Source of the DNA: Syntrophomonadaceae bacterium
Lineage (GTDB): Bacteria; Bacillota; Syntrophomonadia; Syntrophomonadales; Syntrophomonadaceae
Length of the DNA: 35,202 bases
Reading direction: 5' to 3'
Assembly: GCA_012729835.1 (NCBI GenBank)
Contig: JAAYCK010000044.1
Span: 1-35,202, forward strand
Shown here piece after piece: positions 16,167 through 24,596 of the stretch; position 1 is the first letter of the stretch, and the number at the start of each line of letters is the position of its first letter. Position numbers and translations under genes: made by a program. The notes beneath the pieces were generated by a model. That model saw nothing but the letters and a program-made list of their open reading frames with translations, was not told where the DNA came from and searched no databases.

Positions 16167-16198
16167 AAAAAGGGGCACCGTGCACTGTGCCCCTTTTT
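16167..16198 (-). terminator. Intrinsic terminator after minCDE
   Basis: A perfect 12-bp stem, AAAAAGGGGCAC (16167-16178) with GTGCCCCTTTTT (16187-16198), loop of 8. Symmetric A- and T-tracts mean it can work either way. It separates the min genes from rodA. Confidence 0.8.
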
Positions 16199-16358
16199 AG
16201 GTGATCCTCATCGGAAACTTGTTTCGTTTTCATACCCCCGTTATACTCCCGGCTATCCCCTCCCTTCGTCAAAGCTCAGATCCTATCCCGGATCAGTAAT
16301 TGGCTATAGATCATTTGAACTAATAACAAATTTGCATCTATTAATCGTTCCTCTTTCC

Positions 16359-16628
16359 CTACACCGCCCGGCGGAATCCTTTTACCGGGATGTTGGCGAC
16401 GAGAGCGACTGACTCGTCGTCGTTCTCAAAGTTTACCGCCAAGGCTTCCTCATCAATATCCATGTACTGACGGATGACCTTAATTAAGTCCTCCTTAAGG
16501 TTATTCAATACCTCAGGAGATACTGATGAACGATCATGCACCAACACCAAACGCAAACGTTCCCTGGCGATATCTTTACTGTTCATGGCATCTTTTATAA
16601 ACAATCTGGTAAGGATATCTAACAACAT
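16359..16628 (-). CDS. minE: Cell division topological specificity factor MinE
   Basis: An 89-residue protein, typical for MinE. The N-terminal anti-MinCD part (ARERLRLVLVHDRSSVSPEVL) and the C-terminal topological domain (YMDIDEEALAV...VALVANIPVKG) are both intact. It stimulates MinD ATPase and drives pole-to-pole oscillation that keeps the Z ring at mid-cell. Bacillus lacks MinE and uses DivIVA/MinJ; many Clostridia keep MinE, as here. It starts 11 bases after minD, with GGGGGG before ATG. Confidence 0.95.
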   Translation of the reverse strand: MLLDILTRLFIKDAMNSKDIARERLRLVLVHDRSSVSPEVLNNLKEDLIKVIRQYMDIDEEALAVNFENDDESVALVANIPVKGFRRAV

Positions 16629-16639
16629 GTCATCCCCCC

Positions 16640-17443
16640 TTACCTGGCCAGCTTCAGCATTTTCCTGAAACGGTCAACGATTCCAGTGTTTTCTTCTTCC
16701 ATAGCCATAATGGGCAACTCTTCCCCCATTAAACGGCGGGAAATTCTACGATACGCCCCTCCAGCCCTGGAGGCATTCTCCAGCACTGCTGGCTCTCCGC
16801 GATTGGTAGATACAACTATAGACTCATCCTCGGGAACCACTCCAATCAAACTAATGGAGAGAATATCCAGTATATCGTCAATATCCATCATATCCCCGCG
16901 CTTGACCATCTTACTGCGCAGGCGGTTAATGATAAGATTACTGTTTTTTAGACCGCTGGCTTCCAGCAATCCTATAATCCGGTCAGCATCACGAACCGAA
17001 GATATCTCCGGTGTGGCAACCACTATGGCCTGATCGGCGCCGGCCACCGCGTTTCTAAAACCCTGCTCAATCCCAGCCGGGCAATCAACCAGAATGACAT
17101 CAAAATCCTTACGCAGCTCGTTAGTAAGGTTTTTCATTTGGTGCGGAGTAACCGCGGTTTTATCCTTGGTTTGGGCAGCTGGCAGCAGGTGCAGGCCTTC
17201 AAAGCGCTTGTCCCTTATCAAGGCCTGATTAAGTTTGCAATTGCCATTGACTACATCTACAATATCGAATACGATACGATTTTCCAGTCCCAACACCACA
17301 TCGAGATTCCTTAACCCGATATCGGTGTCGATCATAACCACCCGCTGGTTCAGCATGGCAAGAGCTGTTCCCAAATTCGCCGTGGTGGTGGTTTTTCCCA
17401 CCCCGCCCTTTCCTGAGGTAATGACGATAACTTTGCTTTTCAT
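16640..17443 (-). CDS. minD: Septum site-determining ATPase MinD
   Basis: A ParA/MinD-type ATPase of 267 residues. The deviant Walker A is KGGVGKTT (from residue 12). IDTDIGLRNLD and the DCPAGIE Walker B-like segment follow. The C-terminal amphipathic helix GIVDRFRKMLK is the membrane anchor. It recruits MinC to the membrane and is displaced by MinE. I use ATG 17443 because GGAGG lies seven bases upstream; the frame extends six codons further. Confidence 0.97.
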   Translation of the reverse strand: MKSKVIVITSGKGGVGKTTTTANLGTALAMLNQRVVMIDTDIGLRNLDVVLGLENRIVFDIVDVVNGNCKLNQALIRDKRFEGLHLLPAAQTKDKTAVTPHQMKNLTNELRKDFDVILVDCPAGIEQGFRNAVAGADQAIVVATPEISSVRDADRIIGLLEASGLKNSNLIINRLRSKMVKRGDMMDIDDILDILSISLIGVVPEDESIVVSTNRGEPAVLENASRAGGAYRRISRRLMGEELPIMAMEEENTGIVDRFRKMLKLAR

Positions 17444-17457
17444 TATATAGCCTCCAT

Positions 17458-18102
17458 TCATAATTTTAGCTTCTCAATAACCACCTTATCTGTCCTGATT
17501 CTGGCCACTTCCGGTATGCTCACATCTACGTTTTCGCCATCTGGTGGTCGAGTTATGTGGTTAGCGATCCGCAATTGAGTGGGATTCATTCGATATGCGC
17601 TGACCACTGCTGTTTCATCGCCAAAGGCTCCTGCATGCACCAGGCCTCTCAATGAACCCATTACAAGAATATTACCGCCCGCGATGACTTCCGCCCCGGG
17701 GTTAACATCCCCTAGTATCACAACATTCCCCTCACTGAACAGCTTCTGTCCGGAGCGAAGATGGCGACATATCATTACGGTATCGTTATAGTAGGGCATG
17801 TGGTCAAAAGGGTGCTCATCCGCTTCTTTATCTCCTTCCGACTCGGGTGGACCGTTGGACATCAGATCCTGTAGATAGAAGCCGTGATCCAGGAGCATAT
17901 CTTCTACCTCCCTGACCTGTTTGCTGGTAAGTCGCTGCTCTCCTATGTCGATTCTCACCAGAGTTCCTGGCGGGTAGCTCGAAAGATTACTCAACTGATA
18001 CATCAATTCATCTTCCAATTCGGCAAAGCTCGGCAAGGTGCCGATATTCAGGTAAATCTCACTTTTGTTGGTAGTAGCAATAGCCACCTGTTTGCCCCCC
18101 AT
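17458..18102 (-). CDS. minC: Septum site-determining protein MinC
   Basis: A 214-residue inhibitor of FtsZ assembly. The N-terminal domain (about 1-85) is less conserved. The C-terminal beta-helix (about 110-205), which binds MinD, carries LRSGQKLFSEGNVVILGDVNPGAEV and AGGNILVMGSLRG, diagnostic for MinC. The first gene of minCDE. The ribosome site before ATG 18102 is weak; a GTG five codons in, preceded by GGGGGG, is an alternative start. Confidence 0.95.
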   Translation of the reverse strand: MGGKQVAIATTNKSEIYLNIGTLPSFAELEDELMYQLSNLSSYPPGTLVRIDIGEQRLTSKQVREVEDMLLDHGFYLQDLMSNGPPESEGDKEADEHPFDHMPYYNDTVMICRHLRSGQKLFSEGNVVILGDVNPGAEVIAGGNILVMGSLRGLVHAGAFGDETAVVSAYRMNPTQLRIANHITRPPDGENVDVSIPEVARIRTDKVVIEKLKL

Positions 18103-18159
18103 TCCAAACCATTCGAGGTATTGTTTATATGTTCTATTGTTTGAAATTTTTTCCTTCTG

Positions 18160-18201
18160 AGAAAAAACAAAAAACAGGAGAATGATTCACTAATTCTCCC
18201 G
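18160..18201 (-). terminator. Intrinsic terminator after PBP2
   Basis: Read leftward, CGGGAGAAT (18201-18193) pairs with ATTCTCCTG (18183-18175) around a 9-base loop, followed by TTTTTTGTTTTTTC. It lies in the gap before minC, so the min genes need their own promoter, which I could not identify clearly. Confidence 0.75.
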
Positions 18202-18242
18202 TTTTACGTCAAAAAGCTACCCAAAAATTATTACATTATCTG

Positions 18243-20372
18243 CTATCTGGATTGGGTTTCCGTGCCAGGTTCCTGCATAGACCTGGTATCGCTATCTGCA
18301 AGGGCTTCGCTGCCTCCCTTTTTTACGCCCGCATTCTTTTCATCCGCCTTGATTGCAGCCATATGATCAACAATACCAAAATATTGTTCGAAAACATCCC
18401 TGGCAATATATCCTGCAGATCCACCGCCACTATAACCATATTCCACAACGCCTGCAAAGGCTATTTCCGGATCATCCGCCGGTGCAAAGGCAATAAATAC
18501 ACCATGGAATTCCTTGCGGGCATTATCTCCGGCTCTTCCCGTCTCGGCAGTTCCGGTCTTAGCCCCTACTCCGATCTCAGGCGGGAAGTGTCCGAATAGA
18601 GAATATGCAGTTCCTCCAGGTTGGGTAACTGCTAACATGGCCCGTCTGGTTTCAGCCAAAGAACTGATCGAAACATCGGCACGATTCATGATATGGGGTT
18701 TGATTACTTTAAGGACTTTACCCTCATGCGTGACTATTTTCTTGACCAGATGTGGCTGCATTAGATAACCGCCATTAGCAATTGTAGCGATATAATTAGC
18801 CAGTTGGATAACGGTAAATTCGTTAGATCCCTGACCTATCGACATATTAAAGGTATCGAACTGCTGCCAGTGGGTATCGAAATTATAATCGATGTCATAT
18901 TGTGCCTGCAGTATCGCCCTCTCATTAGCTTTGTTTTGGATTAGCCTGCTCTTCTCTTCCTCGTCCTTGGCATTGGTTATAAGAGCAGCATACTTCTGGT
19001 CCAACTCTTTGAACAGCCTTTTGTATTTACTATCTACCATTATTGAACTAATTTCTTTCTTCCATTCTGGAGTAGGCAGCAGACCAGCTGTTTCATAGGG
19101 CAGATCTATCCCGGTATTGGAACCCAATCCAAACTGCTTGCCCACGTGAATAATCTCATCTTTGCCCGCACGTCTCCCCATTTCCTGAAAATAGGTATTA
19201 CAGGAAACGGCCATGGCGCGATAGTAGTTAACATTACCATGCACGCCGGTACATTTTATATATGGGGCTATCCAGTAGGCTCCAGCACAGTTGACAAGAT
19301 CGCCCTGCGGATCCATACCGCCTTTTTCCAAAACTGACATACCGGTAATCCCTTTAAAGGTTGAACCTGGTGGGTAGGTGGTCTGAATAGCGCGATTGGT
19401 CAAGGCTCCTGGATTCAAAGGATCATAGCTGCCATCTGGCAGATAATAACTGGCTAGTACCGGTTTTAAGTTTCCCTTCCAGTCATCAGGGTATATATTA
19501 GGAGCGCTGGCCATAGCCAAGACCTCACCGGTTTTAACATTCAAAACAACTGCCGAAGCCACCCTGGCCTTGGGGTTTTGTGCCTGCAGCCGGGCTAGAT
19601 TTTCAGCCATACTCTTTTCCATGACCTTTTGCAGTTTAGTATCAATTGTTAGATAAATATTGTTACCAGGGTGCGACTGCAAGGTGACCAATTGCCTGAC
19701 CGGACGACCGCTAACATTGACCTCCACCTGCCTGGCTCCGTTGGTCCCGCGAAGTTCTTTCTCATATTGCCTTTCGATACCGGCTTTTCCTATAAGGCTG
19801 TTAATGCTGTAACGGGAGGCCTCAGAGCCATTTAGTTCTTCCTGACTGATTGAATGGATGTATCCCAAAGCATGTCCGGCTAAAGCGCCTTCAGGATAAT
19901 TGCGCAGAGGTTCTACCGAAACCTCTAGGCCAGGAAAATCCTGACGCTTTTCTTCTAGCTGCACTACCAATTCCCATGGTATATCACGCATAACGACCAC
20001 TGGCTCAAACAGTCTGAATTTCTGTAATTCTATTTTGTCCATGATGGTTTTTCGATCGATATCAGGATAATAGGGTGCCAGCATTACCACCAGCTTATCT
20101 ACCAATGCAGTTCGATCAACCTTGTCCAGATAGCTCAGACTGAGGGTGTAAACCAGTTCATTGGCAGCAAGAACCGAGCCATCGGCGGCATATATCTCGC
20201 CACGCGGTGCCTTCACAGGTACCAACCGCACTCGATTGTCCTTGGCCTGGGTCTGATAATCGTCATTCAAAAAAAGCTGGACCATAGCCAGGCGTAAACC
20301 CAGTATAACCAGCAAGGCGATCACAAAATAACTATAAGCTCTCAGTCTAAATTTCAGGTCACTTGTGTTCAT
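18243..20372 (-). CDS. mrdA: Penicillin-binding protein 2 (class B transpeptidase)
   Basis: A 709-residue membrane-anchored transpeptidase that cross-links side-wall peptidoglycan with RodA/MreBCD. One N-terminal membrane helix lies at about 13-33 and a PBP dimerisation region at about 55-225. The transpeptidase motifs are S337-T-F-K340, S390-C-N392 and K605-T-G607. Between the second and third motifs, residues about 440-505 form a charged, helix-rich stretch (KYKRLFKELDQKY...EEEKSRLIQNKANE) that looks like a coiled-coil insertion and adds length. The C-terminal tail after about 670 is hydrophilic. ATG follows the mreD TAA directly, with GGGGAG upstream, so it is coupled to mreD. Confidence 0.95.
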   Translation of the reverse strand: MNTSDLKFRLRAYSYFVIALLVILGLRLAMVQLFLNDDYQTQAKDNRVRLVPVKAPRGEIYAADGSVLAANELVYTLSLSYLDKVDRTALVDKLVVMLAPYYPDIDRKTIMDKIELQKFRLFEPVVVMRDIPWELVVQLEEKRQDFPGLEVSVEPLRNYPEGALAGHALGYIHSISQEELNGSEASRYSINSLIGKAGIERQYEKELRGTNGARQVEVNVSGRPVRQLVTLQSHPGNNIYLTIDTKLQKVMEKSMAENLARLQAQNPKARVASAVVLNVKTGEVLAMASAPNIYPDDWKGNLKPVLASYYLPDGSYDPLNPGALTNRAIQTTYPPGSTFKGITGMSVLEKGGMDPQGDLVNCAGAYWIAPYIKCTGVHGNVNYYRAMAVSCNTYFQEMGRRAGKDEIIHVGKQFGLGSNTGIDLPYETAGLLPTPEWKKEISSIMVDSKYKRLFKELDQKYAALITNAKDEEEKSRLIQNKANERAILQAQYDIDYNFDTHWQQFDTFNMSIGQGSNEFTVIQLANYIATIANGGYLMQPHLVKKIVTHEGKVLKVIKPHIMNRADVSISSLAETRRAMLAVTQPGGTAYSLFGHFPPEIGVGAKTGTAETGRAGDNARKEFHGVFIAFAPADDPEIAFAGVVEYGYSGGGSAGYIARDVFEQYFGIVDHMAAIKADEKNAGVKKGGSEALADSDTRSMQEPGTETQSR

Positions 20373-20897
20373 TTAGAACTCCCCATAATGCCTCAAACGC
20401 CCATAATTGGACGAATCGTAGTACCACAGATAAAGTGGTACCGCCAATGCGATATTATATACAATCTGATATATTATCGCTGCAACCAGTCCCATGTCCA
20501 CATGAAACACTGGCAGGAACACCAGACTCATAAGAAATATACAAAGGGCATTGATACAGGTAGCCAAGAATACGCAAAAAGCACCAACTAATATATTTTC
20601 CTGAAAAACATTACCCTGGAGTTTTCCCAGGATGTAAGCGGTCAACCCCTTAGCCAAAGCGTTCATGCCAATGAATCGGCCAAGTACCAGATCCTCTAAC
20701 AATCCACATAGAAACCCATAGACTGTACCCTCCCGGACCCTATTGAGCAGCGCAAAAAAAGCTACAAAAATTAAGACGAGATCCGGCACCGTACCCTTTA
20801 TACTATAAGTACTGAAAACAGTCGACTGTAAAAATATTGCCAACCATGGCAGTAAAATCAGGATAAAAATCCGCACATACCTATCCATCTGCCGCAT
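20373..20897 (-). CDS. mreD: Rod shape-determining protein MreD
   Basis: A 174-residue integral membrane protein with about five hydrophobic helices, as expected for MreD. Sequence conservation is low in the family; VPDLVLIFVAFFALL and GFLCGLLEDLVLG fit. It lies between mreC and PBP2, the canonical position. Its start overlaps the end of mreC by 17 bases. The ATG at 20897 lies only three bases after GGAGG, and the ATG three codons later (20888) lies 12 bases after, so either could be used. Confidence 0.93.
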   Translation of the reverse strand: MRQMDRYVRIFILILLPWLAIFLQSTVFSTYSIKGTVPDLVLIFVAFFALLNRVREGTVYGFLCGLLEDLVLGRFIGMNALAKGLTAYILGKLQGNVFQENILVGAFCVFLATCINALCIFLMSLVFLPVFHVDMGLVAAIIYQIVYNIALAVPLYLWYYDSSNYGRLRHYGEF

Positions 20898-21747
20898 CTT
20901 CCTCCAGTGCTTCTACCGGCGGGAAATAGTCTTTTATAACCAGGACTTCCTCAAGTTTGTCGAAGTCGGTCATCGGTTTGAGCTGCGCAGTCAGCAACAA
21001 ACCACTGGGTTCTTTGGTAACCTTGCTTATCTTGCCTATGGCTATGCCCTTGGGGTAAACCTTAGACAACCCCGATGTAACAACTATATTGCCTTTTTCT
21101 ATTTTGGAGTAATACGGTATGTTGACCATGCGCAATTGGCTGCTGTTACCCAGCCCTTCAACTATACCTCTGGTTTCTCGGGTTTTCTGTAGAATAGCAC
21201 CAACTGCTGTCTCCCGGTCGGTTATCAGGATGACTTGTGCTGAGTTCCGGCTTACACTGCCGACCCTTCCCACTAGGCCCTGGGGACTAATCACAGCCAT
21301 ATCCTTGACCACACCTGCCTCCTGACCCTGATCGATCACCAGATATTTGTACCAGTTTTGTGAATTGCGGGCTACCACCCGGGCAGATATAAGATTGTAT
21401 TCATCTCTTTTAGGCTCGGCAAATGCCAGTATTTTACGCAACCGCAGGGCTTCTGCCCTGTACTCTAATAGCTTCTGGTTTTGCATAACCAGGTTGTTGT
21501 TCTGCTTTTTAAGCGACTCGATGGTTCGACTTTGATTTTTCTTGTTGGCAAAAGCAATAGTCCAGCCATCCCAGTTGTATTTAACGCCGCTAACCCCGCT
21601 TTGCAGCGGGGTATAACTGTCTCTTATGATTTTTTCAAGCAGGGTAATGTTTTCGCGGTGAATGGAGGTTTTGCTCATTATGATTAGAGATAGCACTATT
21701 ACAAACAGCACCAGCCAAAAGTACCTGCTCCTAAGAATTTTAAACAA
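20881..21747 (-). CDS. mreC: Rod shape-determining protein MreC
   Basis: A 288-residue protein with one membrane helix (about 9-25), a coiled coil (about 65-105, NQSRTIESLKKQNNNLVMQN) and a C-terminal beta domain with VVARNSQNWYKYLVIDQG and ISPQGLVGRVG, typical for MreC. It scaffolds the wall-synthesis complex outside the membrane. The start is TTG with GGTGAGG upstream. It lies 14 bases after mreB. Confidence 0.95.
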   Translation of the reverse strand: MFKILRSRYFWLVLFVIVLSLIIMSKTSIHRENITLLEKIIRDSYTPLQSGVSGVKYNWDGWTIAFANKKNQSRTIESLKKQNNNLVMQNQKLLEYRAEALRLRKILAFAEPKRDEYNLISARVVARNSQNWYKYLVIDQGQEAGVVKDMAVISPQGLVGRVGSVSRNSAQVILITDRETAVGAILQKTRETRGIVEGLGNSSQLRMVNIPYYSKIEKGNIVVTSGLSKVYPKGIAIGKISKVTKEPSGLLLTAQLKPMTDFDKLEEVLVIKDYFPPVEALEEDAADG

Positions 21748-21761
21748 ACTCCCTCACCTGG

Positions 21762-22784
21762 CTATACATTTTTCTTGGCGGGAACCAGTACCTTCTTCAA
21801 GACCTCAATATTTTCAAGTACCCGTCCAGTGCCCCTGGCAACTGCCAGCAAGGGTTCTTCACAAGGGTAGACCGGTATTTGGGTTTCGCGGCTGATTAAC
21901 TTATCCAGCCCTTTGAGCAGTGCTCCTCCGCCGGCCATGACGATCCCGCGGTCTATAATGTCCGAGGCAAGTTCCGGAGGCGTTTTCTCCAGGCACACCT
22001 TGATTCCTTCGATGATTTGGTCGACGGTTTCCTTCAAAGCCTGCTGGATCTCCAACGAAGATATCCGGATGGTCTTGGGTAGGCCGGTTACCAGGTCCCG
22101 ACCCTTGACCTCATAATACTCCTCGGGGCCTTCCCACATGGCTGACCCTATGGATATCTTGATATCCTCAGCAGTCCGTTCCCCTATCAACAGGCTGTAA
22201 TTTCTCTTAAGATGCGCTAATATGGCATCATCCATCTTGTCTCCAGCCACACGGACAGATTTCGCAGTTACAATACCCCCCAAAGAGATAACCGCGACTT
22301 CGGTGGTCCCGCCACCGATATCGACGATCAGATTGCCGGTAGGTTCATAGACCGGCAGTCCAGCTCCGATGGCTGCTGCCATGGGTTCCTCAATCAGATA
22401 GGCTTCCTTGGCCCCGCCAGCCAATGCTGCTTCGCGTACAGCTCTTTCCTCAACTGTTGTGCAGCCGGTAGGGATGCTGATGATCACCCGCGGACGAGCA
22501 AAAGGCGTGCGTTGTCCTAAGACTTTGTTGATGAAATACTTGATCATGGCCTGAGTTACATCGAAATCAGCTATGACTCCATCTTTCATCGGGCGGATAG
22601 CCACTATGTTGCCGGGGGTCCGACCTATCATTTGTTTTGCCTCATCTCCAACAGCCAGGACCCGACCATTATTACTCTGGATTGCTACTACCGATGGCTC
22701 AGTGAGAACTACGCCCCGGCCTTTAATGTGTACCAGTGTATTGGCAGTTCCCAGATCTATGCCCAAATCCTTTCCAAACACCAC
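21762..22784 (-). CDS. mreB: Rod shape-determining actin homologue MreB
   Basis: A 340-residue actin-fold protein that guides side-wall synthesis from the inner face of the membrane. Phosphate-1 loop [13 protein letters not shown], phosphate-2 [14 protein letters not shown] and the adenosine motif [13 protein letters not shown] are intact. The start is GTG, with GGAGG six bases upstream. It lies 14 bases after radC. The order maf-radC-mreBCD is conserved in Firmicutes. Confidence 0.98.
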   Translation of the reverse strand: MVFGKDLGIDLGTANTLVHIKGRGVVLTEPSVVAIQSNNGRVLAVGDEAKQMIGRTPGNIVAIRPMKDGVIADFDVTQAMIKYFINKVLGQRTPFARPRVIISIPTGCTTVEERAVREAALAGGAKEAYLIEEPMAAAIGAGLPVYEPTGNLIVDIGGGTTEVAVISLGGIVTAKSVRVAGDKMDDAILAHLKRNYSLLIGERTAEDIKISIGSAMWEGPEEYYEVKGRDLVTGLPKTIRISSLEIQQALKETVDQIIEGIKVCLEKTPPELASDIIDRGIVMAGGGALLKGLDKLISRETQIPVYPCEEPLLAVARGTGRVLENIEVLKKVLVPAKKNV

Positions 22785-22798
22785 TGTTCCTCCTTATC

Positions 22799-23500
22799 CT
22801 ATATTAATCCTCGGCCTTTTAGGCTATACTGGTTGTTTTCCCCGATTATTATATGGTCTAAAACCTCGATACCCATTATATTACCCGCTTCAATCATGCG
22901 CCGGGTCAGCTCAATATCTTCCGCGCTTGGTGAAGGATCCCCGCTAGGATGATTATGGATCAATATCACCGAAGCGGCACTTCGCTTCACCGCAGTCTTG
23001 AATACCTCGCGCGGATGAGCTATGGAACTGGAGAGTCCGCCTATCGATATCTCATCTACCGCCAGCAGGCCACCCTTACGATCCAAATACATGGCTCGGA
23101 AATGCTCCCGGTCATAAAATCGCATATCATCAGCAGCCATTTCGCGAACCGCATTAAATACGTCTTCCGGAGACTTAATCTGCCTTTTGGCTGCCTGTTT
23201 GGTCAATACCCGGCGACCTAATTCAATCGCAGCCTTGATTGAAACTGCTTTGGCCGGGCCGATACCCTTGTTATTCATCAGTTCTTCAATGCTGGCGTTC
23301 ATGAAGTAACGCAGGTTGTTGTCGTGATCTCTCAGCAGGCGTTTGCCAAGGTCTACAGCATTCTCCTGCCGATTGCCGCTGCCCAATAGGATGCCTAACA
23401 ATTCAGAATCATCCAAACTTGCTTCACCCTGTTCTATCAGCTTTTCCCGCGGCCTCATGGTTTCAGGCAGGTCCTTGATGCCTATTTTGTATTCGCTCAC
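22799..23500 (-). CDS. radC: RadC family (JAB/MPN domain) protein
   Basis: A 233-residue protein. An N-terminal helix-hairpin-helix region (IEELMNNKGIGPAKAVSIKAA) is followed by the MPN-type metal-binding domain with HNHPSGDPSPSAED (H182, H184, D188). The old assignment to DNA repair is not well supported; the function is uncertain. I start at GTG 23500, eight bases after GGAGAG. The frame also allows GTG at 23509. The gene overlaps the end of maf. Confidence 0.92.
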   Translation of the reverse strand: MSEYKIGIKDLPETMRPREKLIEQGEASLDDSELLGILLGSGNRQENAVDLGKRLLRDHDNNLRYFMNASIEELMNNKGIGPAKAVSIKAAIELGRRVLTKQAAKRQIKSPEDVFNAVREMAADDMRFYDREHFRAMYLDRKGGLLAVDEISIGGLSSSIAHPREVFKTAVKRSAASVILIHNHPSGDPSPSAEDIELTRRMIEAGNIMGIEVLDHIIIGENNQYSLKGRGLI

Positions 23501-24092
23501 CAATACCACTCTCCAACAAACACAGTCCCTGCCTCTTCAACATCATGTATAGGCGGCTCAAAGGCAGTCCTACTACATTGTAATAACAACCTTCCAGACC
23601 GGCCACAAAGATAGCGGCGCGGCCTTGAATGCCATATGCACCCGCTTTGTCCTGCGGTTCGCCACTGGCGATGTAGGCTTCGATCTCTTCTTTATCTAGC
23701 TCGCGAAAACGAACCAGGGTCTTCTCAAAATCTATATCCCGCATTCCGCTGGTTGAATCCAATACACAGAGGCCGGTTATGACCTCATGCACATCTCCGC
23801 TTAGGGTAGACAACATCATAAATGCTTCTCGATCATCCACTGGTTTGCCCAGTATCTGGCCTTTACATACTACCACCGTGTCCGCAGCTATCACGATAGC
23901 ATCGGGATTTTTGCTGCCAGCAGCTTCAGCTTTGGCTGCCGCAATTCTCATGACTGCATCAACCGGTTTTTCATGCGGCAGGATACTCTCGTCAATAGCG
24001 GCAGGAACAATCGTAAAATTTAAGCCCAGGTTGTAGAGGAGCGTGGCACGTCTTGGTGATGCAGATGCTAATATAACCTTTTTCAAGTCCAT
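23463..24092 (-). CDS. maf: Maf-family nucleoside triphosphate pyrophosphatase
   Basis: A 209-residue Maf protein. Motifs ILASASPRR at the N-terminus, AADTVVVCKGQILGKP, and GAYGIQGRAA with GCYYNVVGLPL are complete. Members hydrolyse non-canonical or pyrimidine NTPs (dTTP/UTP type); in Bacillus, Maf affects septum formation. The C-terminus runs about 20 residues beyond the usual end and overlaps the start of radC. ATG follows CGAGGAT. It is part of the maf-radC-mre operon. Confidence 0.95.
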   Translation of the reverse strand: MDLKKVILASASPRRATLLYNLGLNFTIVPAAIDESILPHEKPVDAVMRIAAAKAEAAGSKNPDAIVIAADTVVVCKGQILGKPVDDREAFMMLSTLSGDVHEVITGLCVLDSTSGMRDIDFEKTLVRFRELDKEEIEAYIASGEPQDKAGAYGIQGRAAIFVAGLEGCYYNVVGLPLSRLYMMLKRQGLCLLESGIGERIQNRHQGPA

Positions 24093-24190
24093 ATCCTCGT
24101 TATCTGTTCAAAAATCTCCTGCGGGTGCCCGTACCCCCGCCATACCTTAGTTACGGATAATGATTATATATTCTTTCTCATGTCGGGTGC

Positions 24191-24457
24191 TTACATACGG
24201 CGATAGATGAGATAGGCTAGTATAAAGCCCAGCAAGGTAAAAAAACTGATATGCATCATAAACCCAAAAGTAAAGGTGAAAACATTCAAATCGATAGTAA
24301 ATCTGGGTACCCCAATACTTTGGGCTTTGCCCAGCATCCCTAGAACCGGCCATAGTTTAGTCAAGACCTGACCAAGATAGGAACCGATGATGCCTCCCAG
24401 CACCAGCAAGAGGACTAGCAGCTGCCATCCAGGATAATCACGAGAAATATTCTTCAC
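24191..24457 (-). CDS. DUF4321 small membrane protein
   Basis: An 88-residue protein with two strongly hydrophobic helices (about 12-36 and 58-85) and a short loop between them. Length and placement just upstream of maf match the DUF4321 family of Clostridia, whose function is unknown. The start is GTG with GGAGG five bases upstream. A candidate promoter lies at 24496-24525, making this the likely first gene of the shape operon. Confidence 0.75.
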   Translation of the reverse strand: MKNISRDYPGWQLLVLLLVLGGIIGSYLGQVLTKLWPVLGMLGKAQSIGVPRFTIDLNVFTFTFGFMMHISFFTLLGFILAYLIYRRM

Positions 24458-24495
24458 GATTGCCTCCGAACATATGATTTCCCTAAAAGTTTAGC

Positions 24496-24525
24496 ATTAC
24501 AATACTACAAACACAAGCAGTACAA
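24496..24525 (-). promoter_or_regulatory. Candidate promoter for DUF4321-maf-radC-mreBCD-PBP2
   Basis: TTGTAC (24525-24520) and TGTAAT (24501-24496) are 18 bases apart. An overlapping alternative TTGTGT-N17-TAAACT is also possible. It sits between the rex-side palindrome and the DUF4321 start. Confidence 0.4.
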
Positions 24526-24530
24526 GTGCT

Positions 24531-24579
24531 AAGGGACGTAACCAATGATACCTTTTCGGTATGACTGATTACGTCCCTT
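24531..24579. repeat. Long palindrome downstream of rex
   Basis: Arms 24531-24552 and 24558-24579 (AAGGGACGTAA...GATACC) match at 19 of 22 positions around a 5-base loop. In the leftward RNA two of the three mismatches become G-U pairs, hinting that the structure is kept as RNA of the rex strand. No T-tract follows, so it is not a standard terminator; a dispersed palindromic repeat is likely. Confidence 0.5.
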
Positions 24580-24596
24580 GATTCCTCAAATACTCT

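Larger units (their letters stand above)
16001..16358. other. Gap between minE and rodA: promoter, repeat remnant, terminator
   Basis: The only stretch over 300 bases without a gene. Near rodA it holds a leftward promoter (16021-16050), then a short remnant of the ACGCAGAT repeat (16085-16102), then a terminator (16167-16198). The rest (16199-16358), downstream of minE, shows nothing I can assign. Confidence 0.6.

Noticed and set aside
24121-24141. GC-rich hairpin upstream of maf
   Set aside because: The stem (GCGGG with CCCGC) needs a bulge and has no T-tract or conserved context, so it is not listed as a terminator.
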